Source: an uncultured Microbulbifer sp. (GTDB lineage: Bacteria; Pseudomonadota; Gammaproteobacteria; Pseudomonadales; Cellvibrionaceae). From it: 64,000 nt of DNA. Positions 17,449-25,746 of the stretch are shown piece by piece. Made by a program: the position numbers and the translations under genes. Location of the stretch: positions 62,001 to 126,000 of the forward strand of contig NZ_CANMKV010000008.1 in NCBI RefSeq assembly GCF_947498635.1, written 5' to 3'. The first letter of the stretch is position 1, and every line of letters starts with the position of its first letter. Under the pieces are notes generated by a model. It was given only the letters and a program-made list of their open reading frames with translations, did no database searches and was not told where the DNA came from.

Positions 17449-17883
17449 ATGTCGGACGTTGAAAATACTCAGCAATGCGACTCCGGGGTAGAGGGCTCTG
17501 GCGAAGCGTCGGATTGGCAGCGTCTGGGCGTGAGCGCCCAGGCGCTGCTGTCAGCATTGCAGCAAGTGGCCGGCGGGCGCTTGGCATTGATCGGCGCGCA
17601 GTGGCGACTCAGTCTTGTTGCTATCTCGCTGTCACTTGTCATGTTGGTCAGCCTTGGCTGTGTCATCGCATTAAGTTGGTTTGCTATTTCCCTCGGGGCA
17701 GGTTTTGCCATTTGGAAATTTCTTGATCACTGGCTCTGGGCACTTTTCGTGGTGCTGTGTATGCAGCTATTGGCCGTATTTTTATTATGGAAGCAAAGTC
17801 GACGCCTGTTACAGTTGATTTCCATTGACCTGAATATCTTTGAAAGTGAGGCTTCTGGTGCTGGATCTCCTGCTAAAGAATGA
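17449..17883 (+). CDS. phage holin family (YqjE-like) membrane protein
   Basis: A 144-residue protein with two long membrane helices (about residues 55-85, LVAISLSLVMLVSLGCVIAL, and 95-118, HWLWALFVVLCMQLLAVFLL) and short charged ends. The pattern and position match YqjE (putative Actinobacteriophage holin superfamily 3), the partner of YqjD. It starts 3 bases after the DUF883 gene and overlaps the next gene by about 26 bases. Confidence 0.78.
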   Translation: MSDVENTQQCDSGVEGSGEASDWQRLGVSAQALLSALQQVAGGRLALIGAQWRLSLVAISLSLVMLVSLGCVIALSWFAISLGAGFAIWKFLDHWLWALFVVLCMQLLAVFLLWKQSRRLLQLISIDLNIFESEASGAGSPAKE

Positions 17884-18196
17884 GAAGGCTGCTGTGCGGG
17901 CAGCACGCAAAACTGAGCGAGAAGGTCTAGTAAGTGCCAAAGCGGCCCTAGATTCACTTAAGACTTACTCCGCCAAAGTTGCTGTACAGCCAGTCAGTTT
18001 GGCGGCCATGGTTGCAGCTGGATTTATTTCGGACAGGGCTTTTGCCGATGTAGGGAAGCAAAGACTTAAAGTCCTGCTTTCAGGGCTCAGTTACAGTGCC
18101 CTCGCAGAGTATGGTTTTCAGTTTTGGTCGGACTATGCCGATGAAAAACCCGGTGAAGATAAAACTTCCGGCGAGGCAGAAGCCTCTCAGATTTGA
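17858..18196 (+). CDS. small hypothetical protein, third gene of the yqjD-yqjE-like operon
   Basis: A protein of about 112 residues that is not clearly recognised. The first part is charged and helical (LLLKNEKAAVRAARKTEREG), and the middle holds one or two weak hydrophobic segments (PVSLAAMVAAGFISDRAFAD). It occupies the place of yqjK in enterobacteria, but similarity was not seen. There is no ATG start. GTG 17858 is preferred because GTGAGG lies 6 bases upstream; TTG 17840 and GTG 17846 are alternatives. The overlap with the previous gene suggests translational coupling. Confidence 0.65.
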   Translation: MLDLLLKNEKAAVRAARKTEREGLVSAKAALDSLKTYSAKVAVQPVSLAAMVAAGFISDRAFADVGKQRLKVLLSGLSYSALAEYGFQFWSDYADEKPGEDKTSGEAEASQI

Positions 18197-18313
18197 CCAC
18201 TCCCCAAGTCTAATAAAATCTCAGATGCAACTGCATTGTTGTGAGCGAGTGCCGGTCACCTTGAGGGATGGGGCAACTTGCACTTTTAATATTCAAGTAC
18301 GGCAGATACCCGA

Positions 18314-19450
18314 GTGAATGCACAAGACAGCCCTGAACAAGAATCAATACAAGCACCTAAAATGAGCAGTGAATCTAGGAGCCATCGTCAGTTTAAGATC
18401 CTAGCTACTTGTGCGGTCATCCTGACCGCCCTGGCAATTATCGCAGCCCTTTACCTAGGGCGTACGATTCTTTTGCCTTTTACCCTCGCATGGATGAGTT
18501 CGCTGCTGCTCTCACCCCTCGTGCGCTGGACATCTCAAAAGGGCATACCCAACCCTATTTCAGCGGGGTTTTTGGTTCTGTTTGCCGTATCCATGTTATT
18601 TCTCGCTGTGCGTTTGCTGGCGGAGCCCGCTAGCGAATGGGTAGAAAGTTGGCCGCAAAAAACGGCAGAGGTACAGGAAAAACTCAATATGGTGCAAAAA
18701 CCCTTAGTCGATTTGCGTAAGGCGGGTGACGAGGTGGTGAAGCTCGGTAAGTCAAACGATGAAAGTCATGTAACGGTATCGGTAAAGCAGGAAAGCTGGC
18801 TGAAAAGTATTGTTACGGATGATATTCCAACTTTGTCTGGTCAGGCGTTAATGATTATTGTTCTGACCTTTTTCCTGCTTTCAAGCCGCGGAAGTATTGC
18901 TCGGCACATTGGCCAGTTTGGCCGTGACTTCAGTGGGCGCCGACATCTTATGGGCATTGCTACCCAGGTGAGAAGGCAAATCTCAACCTACCTAAACACG
19001 ATCGCATTAGTGAACTTGGCATTGGCGATTGTTACGTCACTAGTCTTATGGGCTCTGAACTTTCCCAATCCCTTTCTATGGGGATGCCTGGCAGGCCTTT
19101 TGAATTTTGCCCCCTATGTAGGGCCTTTGATTACTGTTTCTTTGCTCTCAATCGTTGGCTTGGTTTCTTACGATACACTCTGGGCAGGCCTGCTGGCGCC
19201 AGCGGCATTTATGGGAATTACAATGCTCGAAGGGCAATTGATCACCCCCTCAGTGGTTGGGCAAAGATTGAAACTATCGCCCATCTCAGTTTTTTTGGCA
19301 GTAATTTTTTGGACTTGGATCTGGGGTGTCGGCGGAGCTTTGATGGCAGCGCCAATTCTGGCTTGTCTGAAAATATTTCATGAAAACCTCTTCCCCGCTC
19401 CACCAAGAGCTGAATCGAAAGAAGAAGCGTTGAGGCCCTTAGCACTATAG
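18314..19450 (+). CDS. AI-2E family transporter (PerM/YdiK/TqsA-like)
   Basis: A 378-residue inner membrane protein. Predicted helices come in the family order: a pair near 30-90 (FKILATCAVILTALAIIAAL, then LPFTLAWMSSLLLSPLVRW), a hydrophilic helical region at about 100-170, then helices from 175 onward. Family hallmarks include ALNFPNPFLWGCLAGLLNFA-PYVGP near residues 250-272 and EGQLITPSVVGQRLKLSP near 308. Members export autoinducer-2 or small solutes; the substrate here is unknown. GTG 18314 is used, ATG 18362 is possible. The stop codon region overlaps the convergent hybrid kinase gene by 6 bases. Confidence 0.88.
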   Translation: MNAQDSPEQESIQAPKMSSESRSHRQFKILATCAVILTALAIIAALYLGRTILLPFTLAWMSSLLLSPLVRWTSQKGIPNPISAGFLVLFAVSMLFLAVRLLAEPASEWVESWPQKTAEVQEKLNMVQKPLVDLRKAGDEVVKLGKSNDESHVTVSVKQESWLKSIVTDDIPTLSGQALMIIVLTFFLLSSRGSIARHIGQFGRDFSGRRHLMGIATQVRRQISTYLNTIALVNLALAIVTSLVLWALNFPNPFLWGCLAGLLNFAPYVGPLITVSLLSIVGLVSYDTLWAGLLAPAAFMGITMLEGQLITPSVVGQRLKLSPISVFLAVIFWTWIWGVGGALMAAPILACLKIFHENLFPAPPRAESKEEALRPLAL

Positions 19451-21346
19451 CTGGGCCAGCTTGATAAGGTCATAGGGTTTGCTGAGGATGCCGTCGAACC
19501 CCGATTCAGTGAGCTTATCAGAATTCGGACTTTCGCCTGTGGCGGCGAGTAATCGCCCCGTGTAAGACAGTTTGCGGATTCTTTTGGCAAGCGTGAAACC
19601 ATCCATATCTGGAAGGTTAATATCCATTAATATCAGATTTGGCTGGTAGGTTGCGAAGAGTTCCAGGGCTGATTGGGCATCGCCACAGGCTTTAGCTTCC
19701 CAGCCTAAAGCGATGAGTAGTTGCTGTGTCGCACTGCGCGCATCTTCATCGTCCTCAACCAGAATCAGCTTTTTATTGATTGCAGGGGCTGGCAGGTGCT
19801 TAGTAAGAAGATCAAATAACTGATCTGGCTGCACTGGCTTGCCTAAGTGATCGGTACAGCCGGCATCCAGGCAGCGTTGGCGTTCGCCGAGCATCGTCTG
19901 AGCTGTGAGCGCAATGACCGGCGTTTCGAACCCTAGCATGCGTAGCTCTTGAGTGGCGGTAAGACCGTCCATAACGGGCATCTGCACATCCATTACGACT
20001 AAATCAAAGGGTTTGCCATTATTGCGGGCCGCTAGTAATAGATTGATTGCCTCCTGGCCATTCGCTGCTTGTTGGACGTTACAACCTGCGCTTTCAAGCA
20101 AGTGGGCTACCAGTTCGCGAATTTCCCTGAGATCGTCTGTAATCAATACCTGCCCAGACAGGCTTGGGGTCTGGATATGCACCGCAGAAGAGGGTTGCTG
20201 AATATCCCAGGTCTGATACTGGTATTGCGCAGGGTGCTTGCACTCTAATGTCAGGGTGAAACAGCTGCCCGATCCCTCCTCGCTGTGCAAAGAGATTTTC
20301 CCTCCCAACAGCTGGGCTAACTGCCGGCTGATGGCCAGCCCCAGGCCCGACCCGAGTTCGGAACGGTGGGCACCGCCGTGGGCCTGGACAAAGGGGGTGA
20401 ACAGTTTTTCCTGTTCGGCGGGAGGGATACCAATGCCGGTATCGATGACACGAAAGCGTAGCTGGCAACTGTGTTCAAGTCGAGTCGCGTCAACTTCGAG
20501 GCGGACTTCACCGGTATCGGTAAATTTCACAGCGTTGCTGAGGAAGTTCAGTAGAATCTGTCGCAAGCGGATTGTATCCGTGATGATCTGCGATGGGAGT
20601 TCTGTCTGAATATCAATACTAAAGCGGATCCCCTTATCTTCCGCCTTAATTGCGATTAATTGATAGAGCTCGGCAAGAAAGCCGGGGAGGGCCAGTTCGC
20701 TGAATTGCACCTCCAGGCGACCCGCTTCGATTTTGGATAAATCGAGTACATCGTTCAAGAGGCTCAACAAATGATAGCCGTTACGCTTGATAATACTTAA
20801 GTGATCGAGCTGTTGCTGGCCCTTGTGATTTTGTAGGAGAAGGTCGGTATAGCCCAATATAGAAGTTAAAGGCGTGCGCAATTCATGGCTCAAATGCGCG
20901 AGGAACTCGCTCTTGGATTTGTTCTCGGCTTCCGCTTTGAGACGCTCCAAGCGCTCCCGCTCCATATCCCTACGTGATACTGCGTAGCGGATAGCCCGAC
21001 TCAATCGGGCTGCGGTAAGTTGGGTTTTGACCAAATAATCGACTGCGCCTGCAGAGAGGGCTTCGGCATCCAGGGTGCTATCGTCATGGCCTGTGAGCAT
21101 GATGATAGGGGCATCGAAACCCTGGCGTCGCGCCTCAGCGAGAATCTGCAGGCCAGTAAATGCACCCAGAGAGTAATCGAGTAGGCATACATCAAAATTA
21201 TTAGAGGCAAAGTATTTGTGGGCCTCCTCCGGCGAGCGTGCCCACTCGATCTGGTAGCCCTCAGGGTCTATATCCTGAAGAAGATCTTTCGCGATAATAA
21301 AATCATCTTCGTCATCTTCTACCAGAAGTAATCTGGTGACGCCCAT
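19445..21346 (-). CDS. hybrid sensor histidine kinase with three receiver domains (REC-HisKA-HATPase-REC-REC)
   Basis: A 633-residue cytosolic signalling protein with no membrane segment. Order: receiver 1 (residues 4-120, phospho-acceptor Asp57), a coiled linker, HisKA with His154 in HLSHELRTPL, ATPase domain with N-box NFLSNAVKF (267-275), DTGIGI (302-307) and GSGLGL (332-337), receiver 2 (about 398-515, Asp453), receiver 3 (about 526-633, Asp575). All key residues are present. The N-terminal receiver suggests that it is itself controlled by phosphorylation, perhaps by the kinase two genes upstream. It is the last gene of the five-gene operon starting at 24937; it starts 52 bases after the single-domain regulator. 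Confidence 0.92.
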   Translation of the reverse strand: MGVTRLLLVEDDEDDFIIAKDLLQDIDPEGYQIEWARSPEEAHKYFASNNFDVCLLDYSLGAFTGLQILAEARRQGFDAPIIMLTGHDDSTLDAEALSAGAVDYLVKTQLTAARLSRAIRYAVSRRDMERERLERLKAEAENKSKSEFLAHLSHELRTPLTSILGYTDLLLQNHKGQQQLDHLSIIKRNGYHLLSLLNDVLDLSKIEAGRLEVQFSELALPGFLAELYQLIAIKAEDKGIRFSIDIQTELPSQIITDTIRLRQILLNFLSNAVKFTDTGEVRLEVDATRLEHSCQLRFRVIDTGIGIPPAEQEKLFTPFVQAHGGAHRSELGSGLGLAISRQLAQLLGGKISLHSEEGSGSCFTLTLECKHPAQYQYQTWDIQQPSSAVHIQTPSLSGQVLITDDLREIRELVAHLLESAGCNVQQAANGQEAINLLLAARNNGKPFDLVVMDVQMPVMDGLTATQELRMLGFETPVIALTAQTMLGERQRCLDAGCTDHLGKPVQPDQLFDLLTKHLPAPAINKKLILVEDDEDARSATQQLLIALGWEAKACGDAQSALELFATYQPNLILMDINLPDMDGFTLAKRIRKLSYTGRLLAATGESPNSDKLTESGFDGILSKPYDLIKLAQL

Positions 21347-21398
21347 CTTAAAACTCTACCTTGCTGTTTATCTTATCGAAACTTATATCGGGGAACTA

Positions 21399-21860
21399 CT
21401 ACTGATAGCTGCGTTGCTTACCAGGGAATTCAACAAATTCGACCCAATAACGCCCCAGTGAGCGCATCAATTCCACCAGGTCTTCAAAAGTTACAGGCTT
21501 GGATAGATAGGAGGCCGCGCCAAGGTCGTAGGATTTGAACATGTCCTCTTCGGCCTTGGAGGTTGTGAGAATGACGACTGGAATACGTCGTAAATTGGGG
21601 TCTGCTTTTATCGCTGCCAGAGCTTGTCGACCATCCATGCGAGGCATATTTAAATCGAGCAGAATCAAGTCGGGCAGATGCTCATTAGCCAGATGTTCAA
21701 ATTCGCCTTCTCGCTTTAGGTAGGACAGCAACTCGGCACCATCGCTAACGATGGAGAGTTCGCTTTTTACGAGGCTTTCTTCGAGAGCCTCTCGGGTGAG
21801 CAATTGATCATCCTTGTCATCGTCTGCGAGGACGATGCTGATGGATTTACTTGCTTGCAT
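21399..21860 (-). CDS. single-domain response regulator (Rcp1-like)
   Basis: A 153-residue protein that is a single receiver domain with a short tail. Seen: acidic pocket ADDDKDD near 12-18, phospho-acceptor Asp69 in LILLDLNMPRMDG, Thr in ILTTSK near 99, and Lys in YLSKPVTFEDL near 121. The insert LKREGEFEHLANEHLPD before the active Asp is typical of regulators encoded next to phytochrome-like kinases (Rcp1 type). There is no output domain, so it acts by phosphotransfer or protein binding. It begins 11 bases after the sensor kinase gene. Confidence 0.92.
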   Translation of the reverse strand: MQASKSISIVLADDDKDDQLLTREALEESLVKSELSIVSDGAELLSYLKREGEFEHLANEHLPDLILLDLNMPRMDGRQALAAIKADPNLRRIPVVILTTSKAEEDMFKSYDLGAASYLSKPVTFEDLVELMRSLGRYWVEFVEFPGKQRSYQ

Positions 21861-21871
21861 AAATTGTTCTC

Positions 21872-23428
21872 TTAAAGGTTGAGACCTTGCTGTGACTGCG
21901 CACTCGTATCGAGCAAGCGAGGTTCAGAATCATTGTATTCCACTTGTACCGGCGGGTTTTCCGGTATCAGCAGTTCAAAGGTTGCCCCTTCACCTGGTGC
22001 GCTGGCAGCGTGAATTTCGCCGCAGTGGCGCTCCAGTATTCTTCTACAAATCGCAAGGCCAATACCTGTACCTTCATACTCATTGCGACCATGCAATCGC
22101 TGAAAGGCTGAAAACACTTTGTCGACAAACTGCTCGTCAAAGCCAATTCCATTGTCACTAACAGTGATGCGATAGCCTGGTACCTTGGTGTCCACATGGG
22201 AAATTTCTGTTTTCTCACATTGGATCCGAATAATTGGCGGGCATTCGGGTTTGATAAATTTAAGCGCATTACCGATCAAGTTGAGAAACAGTTGGGCCAT
22301 CTGCGTCGGATCAGCATGGATCGTTGGTAGAGGCTGAATGTCAATTTGTGCGTTGGTTTCTTCGCGCTTAATTTGTAGGTCATCCAGTACTTCTTCGACC
22401 ACAAGATTGAGGTCGACTGTCTCAAAAGGTGTCGTTCGTGTAGAAACACGGGAGAAGGCGAGCAGATCTTCAATCAGCTTGGACATTCTTTTTGCAGCAC
22501 TTTGCATACGCTCCACATAGTCCTTGCCGTCGCCTAGTTTTTCGCTATACCGAGCCGTTAGCCGGTCGCCAAATGCACGAATCTTACGCAGCGGCTCTTG
22601 CAGGTCATGGGAGGCGACAAAAGCAAAGTTTTGCAGCTCGCGGTTACTGCGTGTTAATTCCTGTGAGTACAATTCCAATTCCTGGGTTCGCTCCGTGACC
22701 CTCAGTTCCAGAAGTTGTGCATATTCGTTTTGTTGCCGCATCGACCGGTTGGTAAGCATGGCGATGACCAAAATTAAGCCTATACCCAGGCAGTTGGCGA
22801 ATAAAACGGCACGCGTAACCTCTCGGCGTCGGAGGGCGGAATCATCCATTAGCGATTGAATGTGCTGGAATTCTTCCTCTTCGATGGTGCTGATAAACTG
22901 TGAGAGCATCTCCAGAGTCTTGTGGCTAGCCTCCATCGTTCGCGCAAGACTTTTCACTTCGCGCTTATCTTGGGCGGCGTTAAAATCTGTTACAAGCTGT
23001 GAGCTTTGGTTGCTATCAGCAGGCGTCGTCACGGTGTCAATTGCTCGGTAATGACTGCTTAGCAGCCGCTCGAGTTCGTCAAAACGAAATGCCGACTTGG
23101 GGATTTTGGTATTTTGAGCTTGCAGTTCGTTGACCAGTTCTGAGGCGTGAGCAACTGCGGCCTCATACTTGGTAAAGTTTGCAGCATTTTCGTTTTGTTT
23201 GAATTCACGCAACTGGAGTTCGGCGGTATGCACGGCAAAATAAGTATCGCTGGCCAGCTGAAGGATATCTTTAATCTCACCGGAGCGTGCCGCATTTTCC
23301 CCGAGCTCATTCAGGTTGCGGTAGGTATAATAGCTGTTTGCTGCAAAAAGGAGGCATAGTCCCAGGATCAAAGCCGACCAGAAATAACGCAGCTTGGACG
23401 GTTTGCTATCCATGATCATGCGGCTCAC
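21872..23428 (-). CDS. membrane sensor histidine kinase with periplasmic helical sensor
   Basis: A 518-residue kinase. TM1 is at about 15-32 and TM2 at about 207-225, enclosing a mostly helical periplasmic part of about 170 residues that resembles a CHASE3-type sensor. After a coiled coil comes HisKA with His274 in FVASHDLQEPLRKI, then N-box LIGNALKF (384-391), DNGIGF (425-430) and GTGIGL (453-458). The SHDLQEPLRK H-box is the type found in phytochrome-like kinases and fits the Rcp1-like regulator encoded next. Start choice: GTG 23428 (AGAGG 9-10 bases upstream), ATG 23419 or ATG 23413; all overlap the end of the 63-residue gene, indicating coupling. Confidence 0.9.
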   Translation of the reverse strand: MSRMIMDSKPSKLRYFWSALILGLCLLFAANSYYTYRNLNELGENAARSGEIKDILQLASDTYFAVHTAELQLREFKQNENAANFTKYEAAVAHASELVNELQAQNTKIPKSAFRFDELERLLSSHYRAIDTVTTPADSNQSSQLVTDFNAAQDKREVKSLARTMEASHKTLEMLSQFISTIEEEEFQHIQSLMDDSALRRREVTRAVLFANCLGIGLILVIAMLTNRSMRQQNEYAQLLELRVTERTQELELYSQELTRSNRELQNFAFVASHDLQEPLRKIRAFGDRLTARYSEKLGDGKDYVERMQSAAKRMSKLIEDLLAFSRVSTRTTPFETVDLNLVVEEVLDDLQIKREETNAQIDIQPLPTIHADPTQMAQLFLNLIGNALKFIKPECPPIIRIQCEKTEISHVDTKVPGYRITVSDNGIGFDEQFVDKVFSAFQRLHGRNEYEGTGIGLAICRRILERHCGEIHAASAPGEGATFELLIPENPPVQVEYNDSEPRLLDTSAQSQQGLNL

Positions 23429-23597
23429 TATCCAGTACCTCTGCGCAGCTTCGACAGCTTTCGGTGACTTTTTCCAGGCTGACCAGGATTTTTTCAGCAG
23501 GCGCTTGCTGGCTTATCTGCAGTTTGGCCAGCTCCGCATTCATGGCAATGTTGTTCATCAAATTACGCAGCTTGTGATGAATATCTTGTTTGGTCAT
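23406..23597 (-). CDS. 63-residue protein resembling a lone histidine-kinase DHp/H-box domain
   Basis: A small gene whose ATG overlaps the stop of the NtrC-type regulator gene (ATGA, 4 bases) and whose end overlaps the start of the sensor kinase gene; this tight coupling supports it as real. The protein reads as two helices: DIHHKLRNLMNNIAMNAELA and then ILVSLEKVTESCRSCAEVLD. The first matches the spacing of the phospho-acceptor helix in kinases of the AHDFNNLLxxIxGNAEL type (His, then Asn at +4, NAEL at the end), and the second the return helix. No ATP-binding domain follows. His7 or His8 is the candidate acceptor. It could be a phosphotransfer intermediate or a regulator of kinase pairing. 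Function is inferred only. Confidence 0.72.
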   Translation of the reverse strand: MTKQDIHHKLRNLMNNIAMNAELAKLQISQQAPAEKILVSLEKVTESCRSCAEVLDSEPHDHG

Positions 23598-24937
23598 GAC
23601 TCACTCTGCTTGTACTGATTGAGACGGTTGTAAAGCGTTTTTAAGCTAATCCCAAGCATATCGGCGGCTTGCTTCTTATTGCCATCTACCGCTTCTAAGG
23701 TATTCGCGATCAAGCGTTTTTCCATGGCCTCGATGGTCGTGCCCGCCTGTAGATTACTGGAAGAGTCTGAGCTCTGTGTCTGTTCCGTAGTTGTGGCGGA
23801 ACGCCCAAAAGGAGAGCCCAGTTGTGGAGGGAGACTGAGGGTATTCTGATTGCGGTCAGACAGAATAAATGCGCGGTGTAAGGTATGGCGCAATTCTCGC
23901 ACGTTGCCTGGCCAGTCGTAACTCTGCAACGACGCCAATATTTTGTCATCCAGAGCGTAGGCGGTTGCGTACTCTTCGTTCATCTGATCGATAAATGACT
24001 GGGCCAGTAGGGGGATGTCTTGTTTTCGATCCCTCAAGGGTGGCAGCTGCAAAGGGAACACCGCGAGGCGAAAATAGATATCCTCACGTAGATGGCCGCC
24101 ATCGGCAATATTTTCATTGCTGCGGTTGGTTGCGGATACTACCCGGCAGGAGACATCTAACTCTGTGGTACCCCCCAGCCTGGTTACCTTACCGGTCTCG
24201 AGCACCCTCAGTAGGTTAGGTTGCTGATCGATCGGCATTTCAGTCACTTCATCTAGGAAGAGGGTGCCTTCATTGGCGCGCTCGAACAGGCCGGGCTTAC
24301 GCGCTACCGCACCGGTAAAAGCCCCCTTTTCGTGACCAAATAATTCGCTACCGATCAACTCCGCGGAGATGGCCCCGCAGTTGGCTGCTACGAGAGGGCC
24401 TTGTGCGGCAGAAGCATTGTGGACCGCCTGGGCGACCAGCTCCTTACCTGTACCACTTTCTCCCTGGATCAACACATTGGCTTGGGTTTGCGCGACTTTG
24501 CCGATCATATCGTAAAGAGCTTGCATGGCTGGAGACTCACCGACTAAAACACCAAAGTGCCGTTCATACGTTGCCGGTGCCGATTCCCTTTTCCGCAGTA
24601 GCAAATCTTGCAGCTGCTGGATTTCAATCGGTTTAACCAGATAAGTCATGTTCGGACCGGCCAGGTGATCCACCATGGATCTGATGGCGCTATGCCCAGT
24701 GACAAAAGCGACTTTATCGGGGGTTCGATCGAGGGGGAGGGCGTCCAACACATCAAAGCCGCTGCCTTCAGGAAGCATTAGGTCAAGCAAAAGCGTGTGG
24801 TAGCGATTGCGGGCCAAGTAACTGCGGGCTTCGCTTACCCTGTCAGCCACATCTACCGCAAATCCCATATTTTCAATTAGGGGGGAAACTGCGCTCGTGA
24901 AATCTTTGTCGTCATCTACCAATAATACCCGTTGCAA
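23594..24937 (-). CDS. NtrC-family sigma-54-dependent response regulator
   Basis: A 447-residue transcription activator. The receiver covers residues 1-115 with phospho-acceptor Asp52. The AAA+ domain follows from about 130 with Walker A GESGTGKE (159-166), the sigma-54 contact loop GAFTGA (205-210) and Walker B GTLFLDEVTEM (224-234). A Fis-type helix-turn-helix lies at the C-terminus (IEAMEKRLIANTLEAVDGNK, QAADMLGISLKTLYNRL). All elements required for opening sigma-54 promoters are present. It is the first gene of the signalling operon. Sigma-54-type promoters flank the operon on both sides, making these the obvious targets. Confidence 0.95.
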   Translation of the reverse strand: MQRVLLVDDDKDFTSAVSPLIENMGFAVDVADRVSEARSYLARNRYHTLLLDLMLPEGSGFDVLDALPLDRTPDKVAFVTGHSAIRSMVDHLAGPNMTYLVKPIEIQQLQDLLLRKRESAPATYERHFGVLVGESPAMQALYDMIGKVAQTQANVLIQGESGTGKELVAQAVHNASAAQGPLVAANCGAISAELIGSELFGHEKGAFTGAVARKPGLFERANEGTLFLDEVTEMPIDQQPNLLRVLETGKVTRLGGTTELDVSCRVVSATNRSNENIADGGHLREDIYFRLAVFPLQLPPLRDRKQDIPLLAQSFIDQMNEEYATAYALDDKILASLQSYDWPGNVRELRHTLHRAFILSDRNQNTLSLPPQLGSPFGRSATTTEQTQSSDSSSNLQAGTTIEAMEKRLIANTLEAVDGNKKQAADMLGISLKTLYNRLNQYKQSES

Positions 24938-25282
24938 AGTCCCAACTCCTATCGATTAGGGATTAAATAAAGGCAACGTAGTTTGCGGTGATTGCAGAGC
25001 GTGCCGCAAGCAGTTGATACAAAAAATCGTCATCTTGAGAGGAATGTCTAGATTGGGATGAAATTTACGAACTCAACCCCTGGGCTCGAAGTTTTATTTA
25101 AAGCGAGTTTTTGGGTTTCTGATCGGATTGGGCTTGTATTCTGAGACTTTGCGGTGAAGCACTGCAGTGCCAACAATGACATGTCTTGGCGGTTAAGCGA
25201 AAACCTGAGGGAGGGGTGCTGGAAGGATTGCGGGGCTGCCGACAGCGATAGCTTGTCGGCGAGCGCCACTTAGACCAATCGA
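24938..25282. promoter_or_regulatory. upstream region of the signalling operon
   Basis: This 345-base gap lies between the activator gene and the end of the small lipoprotein gene. It holds a perfect 12-bp palindrome, GCACTGCAGTGC, at 25159-25170, which overlaps a minus-strand sequence like a sigma-54 promoter but with spacing one base too short. No clear sigma-70 promoter was found. A minus-strand frame at 25048-25269 has no family character. Confidence 0.4.
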
Positions 25283-25474
25283 TTAGCAGTTGGTATCTTT
25301 AGCTTGCACGCCTTCTTTTACTTCTTCACAGGCGTCCTCAACACTGTTGCCAATTTTATCGGCTGTCTGATCTACAGACTCACCCAGCTCCTCAGCAGGG
25401 CCTTCGTTAATATCGCAAGCGGCCAGGGCAAAAACGGAGAGCATGATTGAAAAAATCAGGGTCAACTTGGTCAT
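25283..25474 (-). CDS. small lipoprotein, entericidin-like in size
   Basis: A 63-residue protein with a lipoprotein signal MTKLTLIFSIMLSVFALAAC (Cys at residue 20). The short acidic mature part contains GESVDQTADKIGNSVEDACE and ends in NC. Similar small, helical, envelope-anchored proteins are common among stress genes; the family is not firmly identified. ATG 25474 is used because GAGGA lies about 9 bases upstream, whereas the upstream start adds residues before the signal. A sigma-54-like site (imperfect) lies about 100 bases upstream. Confidence 0.75.
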   Translation of the reverse strand: MTKLTLIFSIMLSVFALAACDINEGPAEELGESVDQTADKIGNSVEDACEEVKEGVQAKDTNC

Positions 25475-25569
25475 TTTGTAAGTCCTCATTCTTAGTAGTT
25501 ACATTTCAACTTTATTGCTAGAAAACTATTCTGTAAAAAATCAATTTTCTGCATTTACATAAAATGTTA

Positions 25570-25585
25570 TTCAAGGAGTGTGCCA
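25570..25585 (-). promoter_or_regulatory. possible sigma-54 promoter for the small lipoprotein gene
   Basis: On the minus strand the sequence reads TGGCACACTCCTTGAA. The -24 element is perfect, but the -12 element has TTGAA instead of TTGCA. The distance to the ATG at 25474 is about 100 bases, as at the beta-barrel gene. Confidence 0.45.
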
Positions 25586-25661
25586 ACTTTGTGGGATGCA
25601 GTGATTCTGCGCGGTTGCGCTGGATTCTCTCGTTTTGGCTGTGGGTAATAGTTGCCCATAC

Positions 25662-25671
25662 TGTAAAAATT
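25662..25671 (+). repeat. TGTAAAAATT repeat, candidate activator site
   Basis: The third exact copy of the 10-mer found twice in the other divergent region. It lies 76 bases upstream of the plus-strand sigma-54 site and 76 bases upstream of the minus-strand one, within the usual enhancer range for both. AT-rich words recur by chance, so this is suggestive only. Confidence 0.4.
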
Positions 25672-25746
25672 GGCTGGCAATTGGGCTTGAAATTGTAATA
25701 GCTACAAAAAACCTTCGAAATTTAGCAAAAATACTTGGAAATTCGT

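Noticed and set aside
25157-25172. Minus-strand TGGCACTGCAGTGCTT upstream of the signalling operon as a sigma-54 promoter
   Set aside because: The GG to GC spacing is one base short, which normally abolishes function. The 12-bp palindrome within it is a more likely reason for the pattern.
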